Below, one piece after another: positions 50,293 to 58,290 of a DNA stretch of 64,000 bases (positions within the stretch are counted from its first letter, which is position 1; each line of letters opens with the position of its first letter). The translations under genes were made by a program, and so were the position numbers. The stretch covers positions 144,040 through 208,039 of the forward strand of contig CAJUQR010000004.1 of NCBI GenBank assembly GCA_910588185.1, in the 5' to 3' direction. The stretch is from an uncultured Peptostreptococcaceae bacterium. Its GTDB lineage: Bacteria; Bacillota; Clostridia; Peptostreptococcales; Anaerovoracaceae. Under the pieces are notes generated by a model. The model searched no databases and was not told the DNA's origin. It saw only the letters and a program-made list of their open reading frames with translations.

Positions 50293-51453
50293 ATGAAAAA
50301 GCATAAAGTTAGCACAACTGAATCAGAAAGAATTACGACGGATGCAAAGCCTGTTAAAAAGGCAAGAACGGGAGATTTATCACTGGTGCTGCTTACTGTT
50401 ATACTTGTAATGTTTGGTACAGTCATGATTTTTAGTGCCAGCTATTATAAGTCCATAAGCGATGTTGGAGATCCTTATGTTTATTTGAAACGTCAAGGAA
50501 TGTGGGCGATTACCGGATTTATAGGAATGTGGGTACTGTCAAAGATTGATTATCACATTTGGGGCAGACTGTTTAAGGTAATACCTATCGTATGTATAGG
50601 ACTTCTGGGCTTGTTGTTTACACCTCTTGGAATAGAAGCGGGAGGTGCAATAAGATGGATAGGATTTGGTCCTATAACTATCATGCCGGGAGAAATAGCA
50701 AAGCTTGGGCTTATCATATTTGTAGCGGGATATTTTGATAAATATCCTAGGAGAGCATTTGATTTCTGGAAAGGCGTAGTACCTGTAGTTCTGCTTACAG
50801 GAATATATGCGGGAATGATAATGCTGCAGCCTAATATGTCTACAGCATTTACAATTGTATTCATTGCAGGTGGAATGCTGCTTGTATCCGGAGCCAAATG
50901 GTCACACCTTGGGATTTTGGCAGGCGGAGCAGGAGTTGCAGGAGTTGCATTTATATTCACTGATCCTGATGGATATAGATTTGCTCGTTTTACCAGCTTC
51001 CTTGATCCATTTGCAGATACTCTTGGAAGTGGATGGCAGGTTGTTCAGTCATTGCTTGCCATGGGTACAGGAGGACTTACGGGACTTGGACTTGGCAACA
51101 GTATTCAAAAAAATCTATATTTGCCAGAGCCTCAGAATGACTTTATTCTAGCCATAATAGGCGAGGAGCTTGGTTTCTTTGGTATATTGGGGCTTATAAT
51201 AGTTTATATGATTCTAATATGGAGAGGCTGCCATGTGGCCATGAATGCAGCAGATTATATGGGTATGATGATGGCATCAGGCATAACCATAATGATAGGT
51301 ATACAGGTAGTTATCAATATCGCAGTAGTTACATCTTCGTTCCCGCCTACAGGAGTAATTCTTCCTCTTGTAAGTTACGGCGGAAATGCGTTGTTAATAT
51401 TTATGGGTGCGATGGGAATATTAGTAAATATTTCAAAATCAGCGAAATTGTAG
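50293..51453 (+). CDS. ftsW: SEDS-family peptidoglycan polymerase FtsW
   Basis: 386 residues with about ten membrane helices. SEDS glycosyltransferase that polymerises lipid II with a class B PBP at the septum. Recognisable segments: MIFSASYYKS, YVYLKRQGMWA, GARRW-like AIRWIGFGP with MPGEIAKL, and the C-terminal PPTGVILPLVSYGGNAL. The place between murD and murG supports FtsW over RodA or SpoVE, though those are close paralogues. A basic N-terminal tail precedes the first helix. Confidence 0.93.
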   Translation: MKKHKVSTTESERITTDAKPVKKARTGDLSLVLLTVILVMFGTVMIFSASYYKSISDVGDPYVYLKRQGMWAITGFIGMWVLSKIDYHIWGRLFKVIPIVCIGLLGLLFTPLGIEAGGAIRWIGFGPITIMPGEIAKLGLIIFVAGYFDKYPRRAFDFWKGVVPVVLLTGIYAGMIMLQPNMSTAFTIVFIAGGMLLVSGAKWSHLGILAGGAGVAGVAFIFTDPDGYRFARFTSFLDPFADTLGSGWQVVQSLLAMGTGGLTGLGLGNSIQKNLYLPEPQNDFILAIIGEELGFFGILGLIIVYMILIWRGCHVAMNAADYMGMMMASGITIMIGIQVVINIAVVTSSFPPTGVILPLVSYGGNALLIFMGAMGILVNISKSAKL

Positions 51454-51461
51454 GTGAAAAT

Positions 51462-52586
51462 ATGAGACTTATTGTTACAGGCGGCGGAACAGGCGGACAT
51501 ATATATCCGGCTTTGGCCATTGCAGACAAGTTCAAAGAGATGGATCCCGAGACTGAGATACTCTATATAGGAAATGTGGAAGGCATTGAGAAAGATGTAG
51601 TGCCTAAAAGCGGCTATCCTCTTAAATTAGTAGACGCAAGATGGCTTGACCATGTTACTCCTAAACAAGTTGTATGGACGGGAGCGAGAGTAACCCATGG
51701 AATTGGGCAGTCATTAAAAGTACTTAGACAGTTTAAGCCGGATGCAATAATAGGAACAGGAGGGTATGTATGTTTTCCTGTTTTACTTGCATCAAGATTT
51801 ATAAAGTGCAGGAAGTATCTTCATGAGCAGAATGCTTATCCCGGCCTAGCAAACAGGACTCTTGAAAAGTATGTAGACAACATATTTTTGGGATTTGCAG
51901 ATGCAGGTCAATATTTTAAATATCCTGATAAACATATAGAAGCGGGAAACCCTGTAAGAAAAAGCTTTTTCACTATGAGCAAACGTGAGGCCAGGGAAAG
52001 ACTTGGCATACCTCAGGACGACTTTGTGGTATTTACGTTTGGTGGCAGTTTAGGAGCTGCCAAAATTAACGGAGTTGCATGTGAATTGCTGGAACTTTTT
52101 AACGGACATCCAGGTGTCAGCATGATCATGGGAACAGGCAAGCTTTACTATGATGAGATTATGAAAGACATAAAATCACGCAGTATAAATGTTAAAGAGA
52201 ATATACGAATCAAAGATTATATAGATAATATGGATCTTCATCTAATGGCATGTGACCTTGTTATAAGCCGTGCAGGAGCCTTGTCTGTAGCAGAAACCAC
52301 CGTATGCGGAAAGGCGGCGATACTGGTTCCTTCTCCTAATGTAACAGGTAATCATCAATATTATAACGCTAAAGCTGTTGCTGATAGAGGAGGTGCGCTT
52401 CTCATTGAAGAAAAAGATCTTGTAATCGAGGATGTGGTGCAAGATGTTCTTTCTCTCAGAAATAATCCTGACAAACTTAAGGGAATGTCAAAAGCCAGCA
52501 GAGAAAGTGCCCCTGACAAAGCTCTTGATATAATATACAATAAAGTTTATTCTAACTATATTGCTGATCGTAATAAGAAAAAATAG
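51462..52586 (+). CDS. murG: UDP-GlcNAc:lipid I N-acetylglucosaminyltransferase
   Basis: About 374 residues. Converts lipid I to lipid II on the inner face of the membrane. MRLIVTGGGTGGHIYPA is the canonical start, so the open frame upstream inside ftsW is not used; AGGTG precedes this ATG, eight bases after the ftsW stop. FGGSLGA and SRAGALSVAE are the other family signatures. The first run of the dcw cluster ends here at a terminator. Confidence 0.96.
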   Translation: MRLIVTGGGTGGHIYPALAIADKFKEMDPETEILYIGNVEGIEKDVVPKSGYPLKLVDARWLDHVTPKQVVWTGARVTHGIGQSLKVLRQFKPDAIIGTGGYVCFPVLLASRFIKCRKYLHEQNAYPGLANRTLEKYVDNIFLGFADAGQYFKYPDKHIEAGNPVRKSFFTMSKREARERLGIPQDDFVVFTFGGSLGAAKINGVACELLELFNGHPGVSMIMGTGKLYYDEIMKDIKSRSINVKENIRIKDYIDNMDLHLMACDLVISRAGALSVAETTVCGKAAILVPSPNVTGNHQYYNAKAVADRGGALLIEEKDLVIEDVVQDVLSLRNNPDKLKGMSKASRESAPDKALDIIYNKVYSNYIADRNKKK

Positions 52587-52616
52587 GGTAGGTTCTGGTT
52601 TTAACTTGAGAATTTT

Positions 52617-52644
52617 GCAGAGACAGAAAGTCTCTGCTTTTTTA
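52617..52644 (+). terminator. terminator after murG
   Basis: GCAGAGAC/GTCTCTGC with a 5-base loop, followed by TTTTTT. Confidence 0.9.
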
Positions 52645-52666
52645 TTGGATCGAAGCGAATTCTTTT

Positions 52667-52916
52667 AAAACCCTGGGGAATTGAGATTTTTAAGCAATTC
52701 GCAGGGTTAGACCCCGAAAAATGTGGTCAAATAACATATCTTGCAGGGTTAGATATTTAAAAATCTTTTAAGATATGTGCCGTATGAGTCATATGACAGG
52801 TGAAAAAGACGATTTGACCGGATTTCTTACCCTGCAAATTTAAAGAAAAAGCAAAGCTTTTCGGGGTCAACCCCTGGGCAATACTAGAAAAAAGATAAAA
52901 TTTCGGGGGGGGGGTT
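52667..52916. repeat. dispersed nested-hairpin element, copy 2, between murG and murA
   Basis: Collinear with 17816-18059. Blocks from the left: GCAGGGTT (52701), ACCCCGAAAA (52711), TTGCAGGGTTAG (52741), GTGCCGTATGAG (52777), TTACCCTGCAA (52827), CTTTTCGGGGT (52857), AACCCCTGGG (52869), then TTC followed by a run of ten Gs. Block spacings equal those of copy 1 apart from one base. Neither copy carries a gene. The surrounding 52645-53094 region is otherwise empty. Confidence 0.8.
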
Positions 52917-53094
52917 GGCCTGCTTCCCTGTAAAATAAAATGTACTATAAATAATTAGAGTGGTGTCTTATAAAGACATTAATTTTTTAGATAAAATCAG
53001 TAGGTAAATGCACGGTAAAAAGGGACTTGATGTAAGGTTACCTAAAACACTCCTAAGGCATACTATGAAAATAGAAAATTGGGAGGTGTTTTTG

Positions 53095-54372
53095 TTGGAA
53101 AGCTATGAAATTGAAGGAGGCATTCCTCTGCGAGGAGAGTATAGAGTCAAAGGAGCTAAAAATTCAGCTCTTCCTATATTAGCGGCAACAGTATGCAGAG
53201 GAGCAGTTTATGAAATATATGACTGTCCTAGAATAGGTGATGTTTTTGCAATGGAAGAAATATTACATTCTATGGGTGCAAAAACCAGGTGGGAGAAAGA
53301 TTGCATAGTTGTGGACAGCAGAGGCATAACGAAGACATCTGTTCCCAAAGAATTGATGGCAGAAATGCGTTCATCTGTATTTTTGATGGGTAGCTTGCTT
53401 GCAAGGAGCGGTGAAGCTGTAATATATAGACCTGGTGGATGCAATATAGGCAAGCGTCCCATAGATATACATATATCAGGACTTGAACAGTTAGGCTTTG
53501 AGGTAACTGTAAAAGATGAAGAGGTCAGCTGCAAAGGTTCATGTCAAGGCGGCAAGGTGACACTTCCGTATCCAAGCGTTGGGGCAACTGAGAATCTTAT
53601 GATGGCAGCTTTAGCAGGCAAGGGAGATACTATAATTGAAAACTGTGCCGTTGAACCTGAAATAGAGGATTTACAAGGATTTTTGCGAACATGTGGATTT
53701 CAGGTGTATGGTGCAGGAACAGATACCATATTTATAAAGGGCGCTAGGGGAACACAGCTTTGCGAAAGGCCAGGTGAAATAATGTATTTTATCCTGGAGG
53801 ACAGAATTGAAGCGGCTACTTATATGGCAGCGGTTTTGGGAACAGGAGGCCGTGCTGTTTTTAGGAATATAAGGGCGGAATATATTTCTGAGATTTTAAA
53901 ATGCTTCGAACGTATGGGAGCGATAGTACGCACTTATGAGAGTACCATAGAGATTTGGTCACGTACCGGTCTTAAGAGTCCGGGAATGATTATTACCCAG
54001 CCTTATCCGGGATTCCCTACTGATTTTCAGCCTCAGTTGCTTACATTGTCTACGGTGGCAAAGGGACTTACGACTATAAGAGAAGAAGTTTTTGAAAGTC
54101 GATTTACCCATAAAAATGATTTGCTTAATATGGGTGCAGATATTGAAATTTGCGGAAAAAATGCTATAATAAAAGGCGTGAGCCATCTGCATGGCAAAGA
54201 AGTAAGGGCAAGAGATTTAAGAGGAGGAGCCGCTTTAGTTTTGGCAGGGCTCATTGCAGAGGGAAAAACTGTTGTAAATGATACATATCATATACAAAGA
54301 GGCTATGAAGACTTCGAAAAAGGGATAAAAGAATTAGGTGGCATGATTGAAAAAAAGAGAGAAGAGAGATAA
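53095..54372 (+). CDS. murA: UDP-N-acetylglucosamine 1-carboxyvinyltransferase
   Basis: About 425 residues. Transfers enolpyruvate from PEP to UDP-GlcNAc, the first committed step of peptidoglycan synthesis and the fosfomycin target. Motifs: GEYRVKGAKNSALPIL, the catalytic-Cys loop PGGCNIGKRPIDIH, and FPTDFQPQ. The start is TTG at 53095 (then ESYEIEGG) with GGGAGGTG six bases upstream; an open frame extends back to 53008 but has no homologous content. It belongs to the dcw cluster but is separated from murG by the dispersed element. Confidence 0.93.
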   Translation: MESYEIEGGIPLRGEYRVKGAKNSALPILAATVCRGAVYEIYDCPRIGDVFAMEEILHSMGAKTRWEKDCIVVDSRGITKTSVPKELMAEMRSSVFLMGSLLARSGEAVIYRPGGCNIGKRPIDIHISGLEQLGFEVTVKDEEVSCKGSCQGGKVTLPYPSVGATENLMMAALAGKGDTIIENCAVEPEIEDLQGFLRTCGFQVYGAGTDTIFIKGARGTQLCERPGEIMYFILEDRIEAATYMAAVLGTGGRAVFRNIRAEYISEILKCFERMGAIVRTYESTIEIWSRTGLKSPGMIITQPYPGFPTDFQPQLLTLSTVAKGLTTIREEVFESRFTHKNDLLNMGADIEICGKNAIIKGVSHLHGKEVRARDLRGGAALVLAGLIAEGKTVVNDTYHIQRGYEDFEKGIKELGGMIEKKREER

Positions 54373-55102
54373 AAAGAGAAAAAAGAGAAAAGTTAGTTTA
54401 TTGGTAAAGTTACTGCTGACTGCGGCAATTTGTACGGGCGTTTACTTTTTTGCATCTTCGTCGTTTTTTAATGTAACTTCTTTTGAAGTTAGCGGGAACT
54501 CTTATTACTCTGAGGACGAAATTCTTACGATGGGTAACTGTAAGACAGGCGGCAATATATTTTGGGGCAGCGGATGTAAGGAGATAAAGTCCAGGCTGGA
54601 AAAAGATGCTTATATGGAGAAAGTAAAGGTTAAGCGTATTCTGCCAGATAAAATTAAAATTGAGTTAACAGAGAGGAGGCAGACCGCTGCAGTAGTATAT
54701 GGGGATCATTATGCGATAATAGATAATAATAGCCGTGTTCTCAGAAAAAGCAGTGTTGAACCTAAGATACCTTTGGTTCAAGGCCTTACCATAAGTAAGC
54801 TTGAGGTTGGTCAAACCATTGAAATAGAAGAAAAAGTGAAGTTTAGACAGGTTATGGAAATATTGAAAACCATGGAGCAGTATGATATGTATTTTAAGAA
54901 AATAGTCATTTCTGAGTCCGATGTGAAAGCTTATATATTCGATTATCTTGTCTGTCAAGGGGCTCCGGCAGATATAATGGAGGCTATGGAAAATGAGGAA
55001 TTGCAAAAAGTTATAAGGGAACTTTTTGAGATGAAAATAGAAAGAGGAACCATTAAAGTAAGTGGCGAGAGTTACATTTCTTTCAGCCCTGAAATAGCTT
55101 GA
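54347..55102 (+). CDS. ftsQ: cell division protein FtsQ/DivIB
   Basis: About 251 residues. A very basic cytoplasmic start (KKREKRDKKRKKRK), one membrane helix (about 18-38) and an extracytoplasmic POTRA domain (FEVSGNSYYSEDEIL; VKRILPDKIKIELTERR) followed by the FtsQ beta domain. Bridges early and late divisome proteins. The start is TTG at 54347, overlapping the murA end by 26 bases, with AGGTGG upstream. Confidence 0.9.
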   Translation: MKKREKRDKKRKKRKVSLLVKLLLTAAICTGVYFFASSSFFNVTSFEVSGNSYYSEDEILTMGNCKTGGNIFWGSGCKEIKSRLEKDAYMEKVKVKRILPDKIKIELTERRQTAAVVYGDHYAIIDNNSRVLRKSSVEPKIPLVQGLTISKLEVGQTIEIEEKVKFRQVMEILKTMEQYDMYFKKIVISESDVKAYIFDYLVCQGAPADIMEAMENEELQKVIRELFEMKIERGTIKVSGESYISFSPEIA

Positions 55103-55200
55103 AAAAAGCAGAAAAAATGCTTAAAAAAAGGTGCATTATCGATGAATGTATGGTACAATAGAGAAGATAATTGGTAAATACTTAGGAGGTTGGATTTACG

Positions 55201-56370
55201 ATGCTGCAAATTGAGACAGATATGGAAAAAGCTGCGGTTATTAAAGTCATAGGTGTTGGCGGTGGTGGCTGCAATGCGGTTAACCGCATGGTTGAAGCCG
55301 GACTTAAGGGCGTTGACTTTATAGCAGTTAATACAGATAGACAAGCTTTAAGCAGATGCTTGGCAGAAACAAAGATTCAGATAGGTGAAAAGCTTACAAG
55401 AGGTTTAGGGGCAGGAGCTAACCCTGAAGTGGGTCAAAAAGCTGCTGAAGAAACATTGGACGATATCACCGCTCTTATGGACGGTGCTGATATGATATTT
55501 ATTACTGCAGGAATGGGAGGAGGCACTGGAACAGGTGCAGCGCCTATAATTGCCAAGGCAGCCAGAGACATGGGGATTCTGACTGTAGGAGTTGTTACTA
55601 AGCCGTTTTCTTTTGAAGGGGCTAAGAGAAAGAAACAGGCTGAACTGGGAATAGGATTTCTCAAGAGATATGTGGATTCTCTTGTAATAGTTCCTAATGA
55701 CAAGTTACTTACAAATTGTGAAAGGAATACATCAATGCTGGATGCTTTCCGTATGGCGGATGATGTTTTGAGACAAGGTGTTCAGGGTATATCAGATCTT
55801 ATTTCTGATTTTGCACTTATCAACGTTGACTTTGCTGATGTTAAGTCAGTTATGACTGATAGAGGTGTGGCACATATGGGTACAGGCTATGGCACAGGAG
55901 AGAAACGTGCTCAGGATGCTGTAAAGGCGGCTATGGAAAGTCCGCTTTTAGAAACAAGCATTGCAGGCGCCAAGGCTATACTTCTTTATGTTTCCGGCGG
56001 ATATGACCTTGGTATGCTTGAAGTCAGCGAGATAGCAGGAATGGTTGAGGAACAGGCGGATAGAGATTGTATTTTGATATTTGGTGCAGCAGTTAACGAA
56101 GACATGGAAGATGAAATAGCAATTACCGTAATTGCAACAGGATTTGATGAAGGTCTTGAAACAGCTGCGCAGTCAAAGGAAAACATGCAAGGCTTATCAG
56201 GAACAGCAGAAAGACAGGAAAATGCACCGGCAAATATTCAAAATGACGACGAGCTGGTTTTTGGAAGAGTTGAGGGATTAAGCGGTACAGAGCGTACCTT
56301 ACAAGACATTCTTAGCAATGAACAAGAAGGTACTACAAAGTTCGAGATTCCGGATTTTCTTAAACAATAA
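55201..56370 (+). CDS. ftsZ: cell division GTPase FtsZ
   Basis: 389 residues. Tubulin-like GTPase that forms the Z-ring. VIGVGGGGCNAVNRM, the GTP loop GMGGGTGTGAAP (about 103-114), TKPFSFEG and NVDFADVKSVM are all present. The variable linker (about 320-375) is short, and the last residues (TKFEIPDFLKQ) form the usual C-terminal peptide for FtsA/SepF binding. No ftsA precedes it, as is common in Clostridia. AGGAGG ribosome binding site; hairpin after the stop codon. Confidence 0.97.
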   Translation: MLQIETDMEKAAVIKVIGVGGGGCNAVNRMVEAGLKGVDFIAVNTDRQALSRCLAETKIQIGEKLTRGLGAGANPEVGQKAAEETLDDITALMDGADMIFITAGMGGGTGTGAAPIIAKAARDMGILTVGVVTKPFSFEGAKRKKQAELGIGFLKRYVDSLVIVPNDKLLTNCERNTSMLDAFRMADDVLRQGVQGISDLISDFALINVDFADVKSVMTDRGVAHMGTGYGTGEKRAQDAVKAAMESPLLETSIAGAKAILLYVSGGYDLGMLEVSEIAGMVEEQADRDCILIFGAAVNEDMEDEIAITVIATGFDEGLETAAQSKENMQGLSGTAERQENAPANIQNDDELVFGRVEGLSGTERTLQDILSNEQEGTTKFEIPDFLKQ

Positions 56371-56375
56371 TATTT

Positions 56376-56399
56376 GAGCCGGTTTAAAACCGGCTCTTG
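56376..56399 (+). terminator. hairpin after ftsZ
   Basis: GAGCCGGTTT/AAACCGGCTC with almost no loop; poor T-run (TTGTGAT), so termination may be incomplete. Confidence 0.55.
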
Positions 56400-56432
56400 T
56401 GATAAATAATAAGTTGATATTTTATATTGGTT

Positions 56433-57215
56433 ATGAGAGAGATTACTTCAAAAAATAATCAGATTTATAGGCTTTTTCAAAAGCTTACTGTTAAAAAATA
56501 TAGAGATAGGTTTGGACTTTATCTGATTGAAGGAGAGAATCTGATCGAGGAAGCATTAAAAAACAAAATTGATGTTGAGCATATATTGGTCAGGTCGGGA
56601 GAAGAACAAATAATTCAGCCTTATATGAATTTGGATAAAGTCTTTATCACAGACAAAAAACTGTTTGCTGATATTGCGCAGACAAAGACGAGTCAAGGAA
56701 TTGTTGCATCAGTGAGAAAACCGGAGCTTTCCCTGGAGGATTTTCTTAAACGTAAATCATCGGGGAATTTTGTCGTTTTAGATAGACTGCAGGATCCGGG
56801 TAATATAGGGACGATAATAAGGACTGCTGATGCTGCCGGATATAGTCTTGTTATAGCTATGAAAGGGACCGGCGATGTATTTTCTCCTAAGGTGGCAAGA
56901 GCGGCGGCAGGTTCGCTTTTTAGAATGCCGATAGTGACGGCAGATTCACCAAAAGAGCTGGCTAGGCTTGTAAAAGATGCAGGTAAAAAACTGGCAGCTT
57001 CGTGCCTTGATGGGAATACATTTTATTATGAAGAAGATTTAAAAAGCAATATCGCGTTAATCGTTGGCAATGAGGGCAACGGCATATGTGATGAGCTTAT
57101 AAGCGCAGCGGATTTAAAGATTAAGATTCCAATGTGCGGTAATATAGAATCGCTAAATGCATCTGTAGCGGCAGCTATAATTATGTACGAAGCAGTGAGA
57201 AAAGATAAAGATTGA
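56433..57215 (+). CDS. TrmH/SpoU family RNA 2'-O-methyltransferase
   Basis: About 260 residues: an N-terminal substrate-binding domain (KYRDRFGLYLIEGENLIEEA) and a C-terminal SPOUT knot with the three SpoU motifs: DRLQDPGNIGTIIRTADA, ALIVGNEGNGI and IPMCGNIESLNASVAAAI. Methylates a ribose 2'-OH in rRNA or tRNA using SAM; the exact nucleotide cannot be predicted. ATG at 56433, or a TTG two codons before; the Shine-Dalgarno is weak for both. In Firmicutes this gene often sits ahead of pheST, as here. Confidence 0.9.
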   Translation: MREITSKNNQIYRLFQKLTVKKYRDRFGLYLIEGENLIEEALKNKIDVEHILVRSGEEQIIQPYMNLDKVFITDKKLFADIAQTKTSQGIVASVRKPELSLEDFLKRKSSGNFVVLDRLQDPGNIGTIIRTADAAGYSLVIAMKGTGDVFSPKVARAAAGSLFRMPIVTADSPKELARLVKDAGKKLAASCLDGNTFYYEEDLKSNIALIVGNEGNGICDELISAADLKIKIPMCGNIESLNASVAAAIIMYEAVRKDKD

Positions 57216-57253
57216 TAAGATAATAAATTATTATAGTAGCGAGAGGTTAAAAA

Positions 57254-58276
57254 ATGCAGGAAAGATTAAAGACTATTTTAGAAGAATCCAAGAAGCAGCT
57301 TGGAAATGCAGTGTCGTTGCAAGACACAGAAGAGACCAGAATTAAAGTTTTGGGTAAAAAAGGTCAGCTGACCGAGATTCTTAGATCTATGGGAAGCCTT
57401 ACACCTGAAGAAAGAAAAGAACTGGGACAGGCGGCAAATCAGGTCAGAGCTGAGATAGAAAAAATGCTGGCTGATACGGTTTCACAAATTAAGGAAAAGG
57501 CAAAGGATGCCAAGTTTAGAGCGGAAGCTATTGACGTTACTGAACCCGGCAAATTTAATAAGCTTGGAACAAAGCACCCTATAACCATAACCATGGAAGA
57601 AATAGCAAAAGTCTTTAAATCTATGGGATTTTCACTTGCAGAAGGTCCCGAAGTAGAAACGGTATTTAATAACTTTGATGCTCTTAATGCAGGACCATAT
57701 CATCCTTCAAGGGATTTATCAGATACATTCTATATTAATGATAATGTACTTTTGAGGACACAGACTTCATCAGTGCAGGTGAGAACTCTGCTGAGTCAAA
57801 AACCTCCTATAAAGGTATTTGCACCTGGAAGATGTTTCAGATGTGATACGCCTGATGCTACCCATTCGCCTATGTTCCACCAAGTAGAGGGCCTTGTAGT
57901 AGATGAGGGAATAACCATGGCAGACCTTAAGGGAGTACTTGATAGTTTTGCTAAACAGATGTTTGGATCGAATACGAGAACTAAGTTCAGACCTCACCAT
58001 TTCCCATTTACAGAGCCGTCGGCAGAGATGGATGTATCCTGCTTTAAGTGCGGAGGCAAGGGATGCAGAGTTTGTAAGGGAAGCGGATGGATAGAAATTT
58101 TAGGCTGCGGCATGGTACATCCTAACGTACTTAAAGTAGGCGGCATAGATACAGAAAAATATACCGGCTTTGCTTTTGGTATGGGAGTAGAAAGAATCGC
58201 AATGCTTAAATACGGAATTGATGATATCAGGCTGCTTTATGAAAACGACATGCGTTTCATAGAGCAATTCAAGTAG
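57254..58276 (+). CDS. pheS: phenylalanyl-tRNA synthetase alpha subunit
   Basis: 340 residues. Catalytic subunit that aminoacylates tRNA-Phe. N-terminal coiled coil (about 1-90), then class II motifs: TKHPIT, motif 2 with FAPGRCFRCDTPDATHSPMFHQVEG, FPFTEPSAEMDV and motif 3 GFAFGMGVERIAML. The CFKCGGKGCRVCKGSGW insert is typical of bacterial PheS. No T-box leader fits in the 38 bases upstream. Confidence 0.97.
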   Translation: MQERLKTILEESKKQLGNAVSLQDTEETRIKVLGKKGQLTEILRSMGSLTPEERKELGQAANQVRAEIEKMLADTVSQIKEKAKDAKFRAEAIDVTEPGKFNKLGTKHPITITMEEIAKVFKSMGFSLAEGPEVETVFNNFDALNAGPYHPSRDLSDTFYINDNVLLRTQTSSVQVRTLLSQKPPIKVFAPGRCFRCDTPDATHSPMFHQVEGLVVDEGITMADLKGVLDSFAKQMFGSNTRTKFRPHHFPFTEPSAEMDVSCFKCGGKGCRVCKGSGWIEILGCGMVHPNVLKVGGIDTEKYTGFAFGMGVERIAMLKYGIDDIRLLYENDMRFIEQFK

Positions 58277-58290
58277 GAGGTACCAAAATT

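Noticed and set aside
51219..51461. Extended murG reading frame starting inside ftsW
   Set aside because: The canonical MurG start (MRLIVTGGGTGGH) and its Shine-Dalgarno are at 51462; the upstream part is an out-of-frame reading of ftsW.
57216..57253. T-box leader before pheS
   Set aside because: Only 38 bases separate pheS from the methyltransferase gene, and no T-box sequence is seen.
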